Source: Gigantopelta aegis (lineage: Eukaryota; Mollusca; Gastropoda; Neomphalida; Peltospiridae). From it: DNA of 64,000 nucleotides. The stretch covers positions 54,348,213 to 54,412,212 of the forward strand of contig NC_054712.1 of the NCBI RefSeq assembly GCF_016097555.1, in the 5' to 3' direction. Made by a program: the position numbers and the translations under genes. The notes beneath the pieces are model-generated. The model saw only the letters and a program-made list of their open reading frames with translations, was not told the origin of the DNA and did not search any database. This document shows, piece by piece, positions 22,561 through 34,440 of this stretch; positions within the stretch are counted from its first letter, which is position 1; each line of letters begins with the position of its first letter.

Positions 22561-23248
22561 TTCAGAAAATCACTAATCTCTTCAACGTGGAAATTATCAC
22601 TAGTAACCGAGGTTGTCCAAAGCTTTGCTATGAAGGATATTCTTACACCAAGAAAGGCACCAACAAGACCACTCTCCACTGGGAGTGTAGCCAGCATTGA
22701 TGACGTTCATGCAAGGGAGCGATTGTCACTGATCTGAAGGTAACTATAATGCCCATGTTGCAGATTCTTTGATTGTTGTACAGTTCATATTATCACAATT
22801 TGTCAATAATGTATATTTTTAATAACTTGTAGGTTGCATGTTTTTCTTCTGTGTCCGACTTTTAGCATATATATTTATTCTGGAAGAAATATTTGTTATG
22901 TATATGTATACATATGTGTATATAAAATTAAATAAAGTTAAAATTGCAAGATTGTCATTTGTTTTTGGGTGTGTATTACCAACCCAAATGAGAAATCAAC
23001 TCAGACTGACCTGTCGTCTCAGCTAATTAGTGGCATGGAGTCTGTGCTGAACAGACTTTCTTCTTTCAGCTTATTTTCATGCTTATATCTCAACCACTAC
23101 ACCACTGAGGCCAGTGAAAGTGAAAGTATTGGTGAGCTGTCGATATTTGAAGAAAGCTTGAAGGAAAATAATGTAAAGGTTTTTAACTGGACTTGTTCAC
23201 TTTTTGGTTCTAATGACCATGTTTCAGTATTTAGAACCATTTATTTGT
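22561..23248 (+). pseudogene. THAP/DDE_Tnp_4 relic 2, upstream part
   Basis: 22600-22737 encodes DILTPRKAPTRPLSTGS. A second frame at 22969-23248 encodes NEKSTQTDLSSQLISGM and then FEESLKENNVKVFNWTCSLF. The NEKSTQTDLS-type linker lies between the THAP domain and the catalytic domain in this family. The frame stops at the MITE border, and the catalytic core follows it at 24391. Confidence 0.45.
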
Positions 23249-23250
23249 TA

Positions 23251-24212
23251 CCGTATATCTTCGCCTATAAGTCGAATTTTTTTCACCCAAAAATTATTTT
23301 ATAACTTGGGGGGTCGACTTATAAGAGGGTAAAAAAAATTTAACCAAAAAATATTACTGTTTTGGGGATTATTTTACAAGTTTTATTGTTGAAGTATGCC
23401 ATGTATTTATACTCAAATATGTTAATTTGACACATTTATTTTTTATAACCTATTTTTTTTGGCATTAGAACGGTTTTGGTTATGCGAAAAGGGATGCGAT
23501 CTCACTCACATGCCAAGACAACAGTCCACTTAGTTAAATTAACAGTCATCACTAATAGTAAAAATGTAAACAATACTAACTACCTGTTGCCTGAGTTTAT
23601 TTAGAAATCTGGTCACTGGCATTAATGGTTGTTCAATGTTTTGGCGGTGATTAACTTCATGAATATTACTGAGCCTTCCCTTAAAATAGACTGATCTCTG
23701 CAGTTCACTAGAGCAATAGGGACACAAATCATTTGGTACAAAAACCAGTGTACTTTCCAGAGTTATCCTCCTTACATGTATTAATATGGCGGCAAAAACT
23801 TGATACTTTCAGTTTTATCGTAGTGATCTGTTGTCAGTGTTTATAAATAAAGTTGTTGTCTGTGCACAAAACCATCTGTACAGTACCATACAGTAACAGT
23901 CAAACAGCTTTCACTCTCTACTAAGGGAATATTTCGTTTTGATGCTATGTAATAATGATAGTTTGATTGGAATAGTTTGATTATATTGCGATGTACAAAA
24001 CGTGAAAACCGAAGTTTGTAAAATAATTTTCTTTTGTTCAAATATTGTACATTATTGTTCTCATGTGCTGAAAATAAGAAATATTTCAATATTTATAAGT
24101 TGTTTTTCATGGGTCGACTTATAAACGGGTCAATAAAAAAAATAAGTTTTCAGGGCTTGAAATTAGGGACTCGACTTATAGCCGAGATCGACTTACAGGC
24201 GAAGATATACGG
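23251..24212 (+). mobile_element. CCGTATATCTTCGCC MITE, copy 2, 962 bp
   Basis: It starts CCGTATATCTTCGCCTATAA and ends with the inverted counterpart GGCGAAGATATACGG, flanked by TA at 23249-23250 and 24213-24214. Sub-terminal GTCGACTTATAA repeats occur near both ends. No transposase inside. It is nearly identical to copy 3 at 33133. Confidence 0.9.
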
Positions 24213-24214
24213 TA

Positions 24215-24640
24215 CACATCCACACGAGCTGTGACAAAAGTGCAAGTTATTAATGGTTTTGATGAGACTGCGATTGCATCTGTCTATCCAGGATCTGGCA
24301 TATAGATTTTGTGTTTCTTCATCAACGATATCATGAAATTTTATGTTTGTGGTATTCCTGGTAAAATGACTCAGCAGAGAAGAACTGCTCAAGACTATGC
24401 TTATGGAAGTTAGAACACATTTTGGCACACAAGTGGCTGTCATAATTGACTGCTTTGAAGTTTTTGTAGACAGACCATCGAATGTAAAGGCATGTGCTCA
24501 GACATGGTCATCATACAAGCACCATAACATTGTAAACATTTTAATAGGTATAACACGCCTCAAGGAACAATTTCATGTATTTCCCCATGCATGGGGAGAA
24601 AGAGTCGGTGATAAGTACTTGACTGAAAAATCGTTATAAG
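24215..24640 (+). pseudogene. DDE_Tnp_4 transposase core fragment
   Basis: 24391-24640 reads VAVIIDCFEVFVDRPSNVKA (first catalytic Asp in IIDCFE), then QTWSSYKHHNIVNILIGIT, then HAWGERVGDKYLTE, ending TAA. This is the front half of the catalytic domain of THAP-associated DDE_Tnp_4 transposases; the back half is not found downstream. The relic at 30361-30757 is its relative. Confidence 0.75.
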
Positions 24641-25700
24641 AGGTAGAATCAAACCATGCAACAGGCGCCATTTTGTTTTATTCTGGACTGTTTGGCAATG
24701 TGCGAAGGATGCTACTTTTGTTACCCCAATGATTTCGAGCAGCTTTATGTGAATAATGCGCCGCAACGCAGCAATCAAAGACCACTAGACTTTTACGTTT
24801 GCCCCTGTCACCTTCACCAAACATGAGCGACTCCGAGTTAGAGTGATACGAGCCCATCCGAATTGTCTGACTTGGACAAAGTTAAAATATGGGCGCAGAG
24901 GAAAAAAACTAGCCGATGGTACCATTGCAGAAATCCTGAAACTAGGATTCAGTTCTATGAAGGCTATGTCGCTGTTGGAAGCAGAGGAACTGGCAAATCT
25001 TCAGAATTTCTATCTTGAAAAAAATGCTAACCTGCCAATTGTTTTTTAAATGACCATAAAAACACATCCAACACTTTTGCTTTGTGTGTACGACATTATT
25101 ACACTGACCCAGTGATTGGTTTAAAGTGGTTTAAACTGCTGCGATTTTATTACCTTTCAGAGAGAGACGTCAGAATTATGACTATGTTGGAAGAAATTAA
25201 AAGTGAGCTGGCATCACAGATAGTGCTGATTTCGACACTGTTGAGAAGAAATGGGGGAAAATCCAAGTGTTGAAGTCAGTCTGCCAGAGGATATAGTGTT
25301 CCCTATTTCTTCCATCGAAGATGTAAAGAGAATAGATGATCAGCTAAAGAATACTGATATTGAAAAAAGTGTTGTGAGTACTGAAATGTAGATGATTGAA
25401 TTGGAAATCCACAGGCACGGTAAATGTTTGTATTTTCATACAGTACAAATGTAAAATTCTTTGTTGTCCAACACTGGCAGGGCTAGCTGTAGCTTTTTTT
25501 TAACTTCACTCGCTAATTTTGTTCTGATTAAAACCAAAATGTATAAGATTAGAATTTCAGACAAAAATATATATGTAGTAGATTTAGCAGTATTAGTAAA
25601 TGGCAGTAGCCTGTGAGAATTTCCAGTCAGCTCAGTAGGTGGATTTTGGTACAGAGGCATTAATGGAGGTTGGTATGTGTTACCTGTAATGAATGTAAGT
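24641..25700 (+). other. decayed transposon-like sequence, family unknown
   Basis: Short frames such as CEGCYFCYPNDFEQLYVNN, ADGTIAEILKLGFSSMKAMS (a SAM-like motif) and VRHYYTDPVIGLKWFKLLRF occur in order but in different frames, with stops between. They may be one decayed element. I do not recognise it. Confidence 0.35.
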
Positions 25701-26190
25701 GCTTGATTGTTATTTTTTCAGCTGAATACTCTGGTGGTCACTGGTGGGAGCACTACTCAGGACACTGTCAGAAGAATGTTGAAGTACCTTTTTGAAACAC
25801 CGATATCGCAACAGATCAACTGGAGTGGCAAATGTCAGAAGTTGACATTTTCCACACTCAATCTGAAGTGTGTTCTGTTTAGTGACTTACTTTTACATTA
25901 AGCAACAGTTTGTCTATTACTTATGTAAAAGTAACTGCGGATTCAATGCAAATGCAAATGCAAATAAAAATAAAAATAAAAATAAATAGAATCATAATAG
26001 TCAGTCAGTCAGAAAAAGACAGATCACCCGTTGGACTGGTAGTTGCATTTTTTAATTCGTCCATCAGAATTTTTACTCACATTTGGCGAGTGGGCGAGCA
26101 CTTTCTGCAGCCTTGTGTCAATACCGAATACCATACCGATACTGAGGCAAAAAAAAAAAAAAAATACAGATACAGAACCCCAAATTTCAA
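25701..26190. other. spacer with simple repeats
   Basis: ATGCAA and AAATAA simple runs at 25947-25987 and an A run at 26150-26164. No gene supported. Confidence 0.45.
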
Positions 26191-26204
26191 TACGGCCCAG
26201 CTCT

Positions 26205-26650
26205 AAACATGATGCCTTTTTGAAAGTTCAGCTTATATGGTTCAGCAATATGGTGGGTCCTATAAGGACCAGGCAAACCAGCTTTGATGAAACAGCTAAC
26301 CCTGTTAATTGGTCTCTAAGTCAGTTAAAGGGGACATTAATGCTAAAAGGTATTAGGGTACCAAAGAATTATTCGAGATGGCAGCTGCTCGTCTACAATA
26401 AAGGACAGGTACCATGGTACAGGTACAGAAGGTAGCAAAGCATCATCCACAAGTCAGCCAGAAAGGGAAGCAGCCCAGATTGTCCGTGAAAATGACAGTT
26501 CTACAAGTATAGATGGTATGGCTCAGGCTATTGTGACATTGCAAGAGACTGTGGAGAAGTTAACTCGTGCCGTGGCTATGCAAGGCAATGCCACCGAAAG
26601 CATTGGCTTTGCTGGCCAGTATATACACAACATAGTACAGCACAGGAAAT
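26205..26650 (+). pseudogene. gag-like N-terminal fragment of a retroelement
   Basis: Frames contain NWSLSQLKGTLMLKGIRVPK (SAP-like) and MAQAIVTLQETVEKLTRAVA. The arrangement resembles the N-terminal part of the gag-like ORF found at 32035-33120, but no shared long string was seen. Low-confidence family call. Confidence 0.35.
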
Positions 26651-26771
26651 TCCCAGCTGCATTCCGCAGCATCGAATTTTTTTTTTACGTGCAGTAAAAT
26701 AATTATAACCTGTATTCTGTGTTGAGTTTATTTTTTGGGATACTAGAAATGTATATATGGGTTTGGGGTTG

Positions 26772-26850
26772 CTAGTCACTACGTACCATGATCATTTCGT
26801 ACCAGTCATTTCATAACTAATTTGGTCATTTTAAACCATTGCAAAAAGTG
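26772..26850. mobile_element. end fragment of the GTCATTTCGTACC foldback family
   Basis: GCTAGTCACTACGTACCATG and then CATTTCGTACCAGTCATTTC and CCATTGCAAAAAGT follow the order of the right end of the element at 13826-14652 in reverse complement. Confidence 0.75.
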
Positions 26851-27740
26851 GCCAATTAGAAAATGGATGGGGTAGCAGCATTCTCACTGGTTAAAAATTA
26901 AAAGAGGACGGTCGCGCAACACCCCACCCTTCGAAAAAAAAAAATAATAATAAAAGAAAGAAAAGAAGGAAAGCTTGGTTACTTGGTTGTGTTGATCGAC
27001 TTTGTGGAAAGACATCCTCCTTATTTTGTCACTCAGTATTTTGTACCAAAAACTTAATACGCAATACTGGACTCATCTTTTATGTACCGTTAACTGAACC
27101 GGAGATGTTAACGGTCTGACATTCATGGGTATTCAGGCTTTGCTGAACTGATTTTAATAAAGGTTTCAAGATATATGAAAAACAATAAAGATTTTTGATA
27201 AAAAGTAATTTCGTTTTTTTTTGTAATGGTGGTGTATATATTATTTGGCACCCAAAATAAATCATCTTAATGATAAACACTACCACTTCCATTGTTTTTA
27301 TAAGCGGTGATATCTTCCCAAAAATGAAAAGTTTCTACAAAAAATAAAATGTATTCATTGCTCAAATAAAATATAACTTTTATTGTGTGTATCAAACATA
27401 CAAATGGATACAGGTATGGGACAAAACAGAGGCTGTTAAAAATACATGTACTGTTAAATTAAGTTACGGTCATTTTCCTTTGAGGTCCAGTGTGCAGACC
27501 AATCGATTTAGTTATTTTGTTTTGCGAAAACAAGTGTGCATTTGAAAATAGCGGAGATGGGTGCTGTAAAATATAGTATGGTGCGGGAAAATAGAGAAGG
27601 GCACAGAAAAATAAGAGAGGGCGGACAAATGCAATAGTGGGGTGGACCGCCCTGCTTAAATGGAGCAGAGAGAACACCGAGGTAGTTAATGATTTTAATG
27701 ATTATCGTTGTTTATTTCTTAAATAAAAATAATTATAAAG
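26851..27740. other. no recognised feature
   Basis: A-rich runs at 26936-26970. No gene or paired repeat seen. Confidence 0.45.
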
Positions 27741-27969
27741 ATGCAAATAAGTAATATACGGGCATTTCAACTAGCAGCGGAGTATATTAAGCCAGCGTTC
27801 GACCCTATGCAAGCCAGTTTGGACCATGAGACATCGCCCAAGTTGGTGGAGCTGGTTGAATACATGGGCGCCACGTGGACTGACAGCACCATCGGGCCGT
27901 GCGAGTCATGGAGTGTGTTTATGCGACCAACACGGACAAACAATGATGTCGACGGATGGCACAATAGGT
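27741..27969 (+). pseudogene. MULE-like transposase C-terminal fragment
   Basis: The open frame reads FQLAAEYIKPAFDPMQA, then YMGATWTDSTIGPCESWSVF, then RPTRTNNDVDGWHNR, and meets a GTATGT donor-like site at 27969. The W-SVF then R-TNNDVEGWH block is typical of the end of FLYWCH/MULE-associated transposases in invertebrates. No upstream catalytic part is visible. Confidence 0.55.
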
Positions 27970-28910
27970 ATGTATCCAAAAAAAGAACATTAAATTGTGC
28001 TTGTCTTCTATTTCTTTTAGAATCAATTGAGGTAATAATCATAATTATAAAGATGCAATACTTCAGTGAAGGCTGTACCATGTTACGTGTATGTACACAC
28101 ACACAGTAGACTGTCCAAACCGGCATCCTGTCTAAACAGTCATTCTGTGTAAACCAGCAGTTTTAAGGTGCTGTCCAGCTACTGTTAATTTATTAGGAAT
28201 AAAACTGTCTACATCAGATGCTCTCTATTCTGGACTGGTTTATGTAGTAATTAGCTCTGTCTACACTGGCACGAGATCTTACCTTTACTGTCTGCCAGTG
28301 GTCACCTTTTAAACAATCCCGGCAGTTCTCCAATAATTAGGACACCAAAGTGTTATAAAATAATTGCACCTCTTCGAAGGCTTAACAAACAATGAATCAC
28401 ACCTGTTGTAATGGGTGTAGGTAGCAAGATAAATAGCATTATTATGTGTATGTGCTCATACCTGCATTACATCATACCGATCTGTTTAAAATAATAAAAC
28501 TATAAATTCAGAACCTGTTTCATATGATTTTAATCAATTTTTTTTAAATTTTTTTTATTCTGCTTGTTGTTTTATACATGTTCTGGTTTGAAGATATATT
28601 TTTATAACAGTCAAATGTTAATATCCCACTTTCAAAAGTCAGGACTGAACTTGTGTCCCAGCCCGCTTAGTTCTCACTGACGACCCGTCATATTTTGTTT
28701 ATCGTGAGTTTGACTGGTTTCTTAGAAACGCAAATATCTTTCACTAAAACAAACATTATTTAGCCTTGCTTTTACACGTCTTACACATAGTCCAAACATA
28801 AAACCACAGCCGTGCTGGGAGTGGAAACTTGGGGATGTACATCCTGCACCAAGAAGCAGACTTGCTGCCACTACAGACGACACTGGTATCAGAAAGGAAA
28901 TAGAGAAAGT
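27970..28910. other. no supported gene
   Basis: AT-rich with stops in all frames; no array or terminal repeats seen. Confidence 0.4.
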
Positions 28911-28913
28911 TAA

Positions 28914-28996
28914 AATGAAGTTTGTTTTGTTTAACAACACCACTAGATTCATCAATCACCGGCTATTGGATGTCAAACATATGGTCATTGGAAGGG
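28914..28996 (-). mobile_element. SINE 3' fragment
   Basis: AAGTTTGTTTTGTTTAACAA, then CACCACTAGA, then CACCGGCTATTGGATGTCAA: the tail end of the second SINE subfamily. Confidence 0.75.
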
Positions 28997-29299
28997 AAAC
29001 TGAGAAAGATGCAAAGAAAGAAACAGCCAGCGTGAGCAGCAGGAGTTTTTTCTCCACTGTGAGAAATATGTCAATGGGGAAATGGCTGTTGGCCGTCTGC
29101 TGAAGATGTGTTCTGGTCACGGGCTAGTAGCCGATGACTGAAAAAACCCCAACTGGAGTTATACAATTAAAACGAAGAAATACACGCTTCTTATTTATAG
29201 TGTGTTTTCACATGACGTCACAGAACGGAAGTCTGCCATTGGAGGTATCGGGCGTTCCAAGGTTGGCGTGTAACTTCAAGAATTTAAAGTTGAATAGCA

Positions 29300-29518
29300 A
29301 TGGTTAACTATTGTCGAGTGGTTGGCTGCCACAATAGATCAGTTAGAGAGACACAATTAAAGTATTATCAACTTCCCAAAGTGATAAAAAAAAAACAAGG
29401 AAAAGACTGGGAGAACCTGACTAGTGAGCAGAGATGACTGTGGTTACCAAGTCTTAAACAGAATTTAATGCAAAAAAGTTGGAAAATATTTGAATGTGCT
29501 CCACTCATTTTCTCAGGT
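29300..29518 (+). pseudogene. THAP domain of relic element 3
   Basis: From ATG 29300: MVNYCRVVGCHNRSVRE, then YYQLPKV, then WENLTSEQR, after which a TGA (29435-29437) replaces the expected residue and the frame continues with LWLPS. Cys-x4-Cys plus the LP and W positions fit a THAP DNA-binding domain. The upstream 100 bp contains a palindromic ATGACGTCA. Confidence 0.6.
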
Positions 29519-29924
29519 GAGCAATTTTATTATAACAAGTAACACAGCCCATTGGATTAATTATATATAATTTTATAATGCCACATTTATTTATTTATTT
29601 ATTTATTATTATTTATTTGGCAGGGGGAGGGGGGAGGGGAGATCAATGGTGGATTTAGGAAGGGGGGCTTGTAAAGGTCTTACCAACAAAAAAGGGCATA
29701 ATTTCTTGAGTTTCATGTTCATGCTTTATTTACCAGTACAGATTATAAAAGAATTAATATTTGTTTTGCTTCAGTGCAACTTTGATGCCTTAAAATTATT
29801 TTATAGATAAAATGTCCCAATGTTTAAAATTATAAACGATAAGTAAATTCTCTAGGACATTTTATGTGATATTTGTGTTTATAAAATTAGTTTTCAAAAA
29901 TCCTTGCAACCTCTTCAATTTTTC
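29519..29924. other. intron-like spacer in THAP element 3
   Basis: Contains (TTTA)n at 29587-29618 and a G-rich run at 29623-29640. No coding signal. Confidence 0.4.
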
Positions 29925-30757
29925 CGCTGACCTTTTCCGGACAATCCTGACTGGATTCCATCTGTCAACATGCTTTGTCAGAAACCAAAAGATCAAAAGT
30001 CAGCTGTATCACCAGCCGTTACCCATTTCAAATGCCCACAGAACAGATCACAAAACATGGTGGAATTTAAAGCTGCAGCAGCAGAGCCATGACCACCTCA
30101 AGACCCCACAGAGGAACCAGCCTTAGAAGATGGCAAGGAGGTGCAAACCGATGTTACCAGGCCGGTGATGGCATCCATGATGGATGAATTACAAACTTTA
30201 AGAACTGAAAACCGTGCACTTAATTTACAAGTTCAAAATACTGTACATAAGTATAAGAGCTTTTTTGAGGGTAAACCTGAGAAAGTGCTGCATTATACAG
30301 GATTTTTAACATTTCAGATTTTATTGACATTGTTTGTGTATTTGGAACCATTTCTTTGTACCAAGAAGTCAATTAGAATTTTTTCCAAAGCATGGGGTGG
30401 TAGGGTAAGTGATAAATACATAACAGAACATGATGGGTTTTTAAATAATATTTTACCAGCTGACTTGATATTGGTGGATAGAGGATTTGACATCCAGGCT
30501 GATGGCAGAAGTAAAAATATCTGCATTTACAAGAGGGAAAAATCAACTGGCACCAGTAGACATTGAAACAACTAGGAAGATAGCACATGTTAGGATTCAT
30601 GTCGAAAGAGTGCGGCACAAATACTCCATTCTAAATGAACCTTTACCATTAGAATTTGTGTCATGCAAGGCAGATGAACGTTTCACAACAGTTATTAAAA
30701 TTGGTCTGATTTGTTGTGCCTGTGTGAACCTATGCAATTCAGTCGTGGATTTTTGCT
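29925..30757 (+). pseudogene. DDE_Tnp_4 transposase relic 3
   Basis: Frames in order: NPDWIPSVNMLCQKPK; then [10 protein letters not shown] and [18 protein letters not shown] (coiled coil); then [20 protein letters not shown]. The catalytic region follows: [30 protein letters not shown] (second Asp), a frame change near 30500, then [20 protein letters not shown] and HVRIHVERV. Between 30360 and 30370 the segment with the first catalytic Asp (compare 24430-24540) is deleted. The element is dead. Confidence 0.75.
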
Positions 30758-31390
30758 AGGCATCAGTACTTCTTCCAAGCCATAGCATAAAATGGAAAGA
30801 AATAAGGAAGCTCTTTTTTGAAAAGAGGATTTATCTTTCCTGTCCACAGATGGAGTACATCTCTGTGAACATGCAATGAAAAAGTATTTGCAGAGTATAA
30901 AGAGTGCAATCCTGCAATACAAGAAAGTATTTCAACTATAATTGTAAGTAGGTATAGAATATATACATACATCTACATGTACACATATGAATGTTAAACG
31001 TTGATACTTGTAAATGTAGTGTCATTTCAATATGGTAAAATGTTCATAAGTCTACCTGCTACAAAGCACCCAAATATATATCTGAATGCACAAATCTATG
31101 TTCTTTGGTTTTAATATACTGGTAGTGCAGAACTATTTTGCAGTCTACCTACAACATAATGTACACATTCAGTTTGTATTTAGTTAGTTTACAAACACTG
31201 ACTGAAGCCGACTTGAAGTATAATGTCTACAAGCATTCAGTATAATGCACAGTGTCATAGTACATTCAGATGTACACAAATGTATATTCTGTTTAATATG
31301 AAAATGGATGTATGCAGTTCAATGCAAAATGACAACATACATGCGGAATAATGTGTACGATATGGTACTTTCAGTATAAGACAAACTAAC
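30758..31390. other. spacer with diffuse CATTCAGTATAATG-like motifs
   Basis: Scattered degenerate relatives of the following array (for example CATTCAGTATAATGCACAG at 31235) suggest an older, wider array. No gene. Confidence 0.45.
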
Positions 31391-31795
31391 TTCAGTTGAT
31401 GCACAGTGATGACGTACATTCAGTATAACGTACAAATTCTTGCTTTCAGATGATGCAGTGATGACGTACATTCAGTATAATGTACAAATTCTTGCTTTCA
31501 GTAATGCAGTGATTATGTACATTCAGTATAACGTACAAATTCTTGCTTTCAGTTGATGCACAGTGATGACGTACATTCAGTATAATGTACAAATTCTTGC
31601 TTTCAGTTGATGGACAGTGATGACGTACATTCAGTATAATGTACAAATTCTTGCTTTCAGTTGATGCACAGTGATGATGTACATTCAGTATAATGTACAA
31701 ATTCTTGCTTTCAGTAATGCAGTGATGACGTACATTCAGTATAACGTACAAATTCTTGCTTTCAGTTGATGCACAGTGATGACACACATTCAGTT
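31391..31795. repeat. ~54-bp tandem array, about 7.5 copies
   Basis: The unit contains CAGTGATGACGTACATTCAG, TATAATGTACAAATTCTTGC and TTTCAGTTGATGCA. Two copies have short deletions (TTTCAGTAATGCAG). Confidence 0.9.
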
Positions 31796-32034
31796 AATGT
31801 GCAAACTGATGCATTTATTTAATGTGCATTGTACAATAACATAGTATACTGTGCAAACTTATGCATTTACTAGAATGCACAATTTTCAGTATTATATACA
31901 AATTCATGTATTTAGTGTAATAAATATTCTCTGGTAATAAGGGTGTACCTTATTTACACTGGGTTTAACAATTTTGGAAGTTAAATATTGCCTTTTGTAT
32001 ATTATGTTTTTTTTAGTTTCACATTTTTCATGAA

Positions 32035-33130
32035 ATGGCACCAAAGAGGAAAGGCACAGCTGCCAACTCGACACGGCCAAAGAGGCGGTCAAGTGCCAGA
32101 AAACAAAGCATCGGCTCAGCAGTCAGAGACGAGTGGAACAGCGGCTACAGAGGGAAGATCCATTACCATGACCCCATATCCAGTCCAGCAGTTGGTGACT
32201 GTTGGGGCAGTGGCATCAGAGGTTTGACCTGTTACCATCGTCCCATATCCATCCTAACAGATGGAGACTGATGGTGCATCAGGTATAGATTATGACCTGT
32301 TGGCAACAGTGCTATTGAAACAGGTCTGCAAAACTGCAGCACCCTGTACAGTGAACACTAGACAAGAACGAGCAATGACAGTGAGGTACATGGTCACATT
32401 GACCTGACAAACTCGTTGAATACAGGCATCAATACACCGAGGAGAGAAAGTGGTAACACATTGAGTTCTTCCCCAGTGATGTCTCTGATAGAGAATCTTT
32501 TTTCTTAGGGTGAGTCTTCATCAACCTACAAAAAGATAATATTTTTTCTAAGGGTGAGTCTTCATCAACCGATAAAAATATTTTTAGCAGAAATTGTAGC
32601 ATTGATCTTTCTGGGGTAATGCCTGTGGGGGTCACAATTTCGGAGCGTTTCAAAGCTAAAATATGGCAAGATGAATTTATTGATATGAGGGTTCTTTCAT
32701 CCACATATTCTGAAGAACCAGTTTCATTTAATGTTACGGCTGGTTTTATCCAGATAAACCATGGCTAAACTTTGAAACAGCCATTGTCTATCGAACAATG
32801 GATGATATGTTTTCATACACTTATTGCCATATTCATTCAAAAGCATCCTTCTGAAGCCGGTAACCTGCTCAAATATTTAGCCACCATCCGAGAATTACAT
32901 GCTTATCATGGTGATTTCGAATGGAGGCAACTGTACGATGAGCGGTTTCGTAGGCTAAAGGGAACTCAAAAGCAACCTTGGTAAAAACCTATCGATGAGT
33001 TATATACAAAGGCAGCTACCCTCAGATCAAACAATGTACAGGTAGTGGGTAAGAGATTCTTGGGAAACAGTCTTCCTCAGCGGCTTTTTCATGTCAAAGT
33101 TTGCTTTGCCTTCATCAGAGGGGAAGCATA
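32035..33130 (+). pseudogene. DIRS/gypsy-like retroelement gag-type ORF (broken), upstream of the MITE
   Basis: Begins MAPKRKGTAANSTRPKRRS, with several frame changes. Recognisable downstream blocks are KIWQDEFIDMRVL, SIEQWMICFHTLIAIFIQKH, EAGNLLKYLATIREL, DFEWRQLYDERFRRL and, just before the MITE, KVCFAFIRGEAY. Across the MITE it continues as RSNPCKYKNHC, giving a Cys-rich knuckle with CRAASHPKSKC. The gag-like order precedes the reverse-transcriptase N-terminal segment at 34140. The element class is from memory. Confidence 0.55.
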
Positions 33131-33132
33131 TA

Positions 33133-34083
33133 CCGTATATCTTCGCCTATAAGTCGAATTTTTTTCACTTAAAAATTATTTTATAACTTGGGGGGTCGAC
33201 TTATAAGAGGGTAAAAAAAAATTCACCAAAAAATATTACTGTTTTGGGGATTATTTTACAAGTTTTATTGTTGAAGTATGCCATGTATTTATACTCAAAT
33301 ATGTTAATTTGACACATTTATTTTTTATAACCTTTTTTTTTTGGCATTAGAACGGTTTTGGTTATGCGAAAAGGCGTACGATCTCACTCACATGCCAAGA
33401 CAACAGTCCACTTAGTTAAATTGACAGTCATCACTAATAGTAAAAATGTAAACAATACTAACTACCTGAGTTTATTTTGAAATCTGGTCACTGGCATTAA
33501 TGGTTGTTCAAACAATGTTTTGGCGGTGATTAACTTCATGAATATTACTGAGCTTTCCCTTAAAATAGACTGATCTCTGCAGTTCACTATCTAGAGCAAT
33601 AGGGACACACATCATTTGGTACAAAAAACAGTGTACTTTCCAGAGTTATCCTCCTTACATGTATTAATATGGCGGCAAAACGTGATACTTTCAGTTTTAT
33701 CGTAGTGATCTGTTGGCAGTGTTTATAAATAAAGTTGTTGTCTGTGCACAAAACCATCTGTACAGTAACAGTCAAACAGCTTTCACTCTCTACTAAGGGA
33801 ATATTTCGTTTTGATGCTATGTAATAATGATAGTTTGATTGGAATAGTCTGATTATATTGCGATGTACAAAACGTGAAAACCGAAGTTTGTAAAATAATT
33901 TTCTTTTGTTCAAATATTGTACATTATTGTTCTCATGTGCTGAAAATAAGAAATATTTCAATATTTATAAGTTGTTTTTCATGGGTTGACTTATAAACGG
34001 GTCAATAAAAAAATAAGTTTTCAGGGCTTGAAATTAGGGACTCGACTTATAGCCGAGATCGACTTACAGGCGAAGATATACGG
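33133..34083 (+). mobile_element. CCGTATATCTTCGCC MITE, copy 3, 951 bp
   Basis: The same ends as copy 2, with TA duplications at 33131-33132 and 34084-34085. Removing it joins GAAGCATA to TAGGTC in frame across a retroelement zinc knuckle. Confidence 0.9.
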
Positions 34084-34440
34084 TAGGTCAAATCCATGTA
34101 AATACAAAAATCACTGCTAGGTGTGCAGAGCTGCATCCCACCCAAAATCTAAATGCAGGAAACTGTCAACACAAAACAAAACTCTTCCAACTCCAATACC
34201 TCTTGAGGTACTTAAACAAGAGTTTCAGGATTACAGGGGGGATTTACAAGGCAATCTAATTCAAGATTTTATGTTTGGTTTCCATTTGGGTTATGAGGGC
34301 TTTCCATGTACCAGGCTATCTTCTAACCATAAATCAGTAAATGACAACCAAGAGATAGTGTTAATTAAAAGTTCTAATTGAACCATACAAAACGGAACCA
34401 GTAGGTTTTCCCCATCCCAACTATCCTAATCATGTTTGTT
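34084..34440 (+). pseudogene. retroelement fragment after the MITE (zinc knuckle and start of polymerase region)
   Basis: RSNPCKYKNHC, a TAG, then VCRAASHPKSKCRKLS, then TPIPLEVLKQEFQDYRG, LIQDFMFGFHLGYEGFP and SSNHKSVNDNQ. In related elements this lies just before the reverse transcriptase. The palm motifs themselves are not present downstream, so the rest is lost. Confidence 0.5.

Noticed and set aside
31446..31787. 113-codon minus-strand frame with HHC repeats
   Set aside because: It is the translation of the 54-bp tandem array (divisible by 3), without start context or domain.
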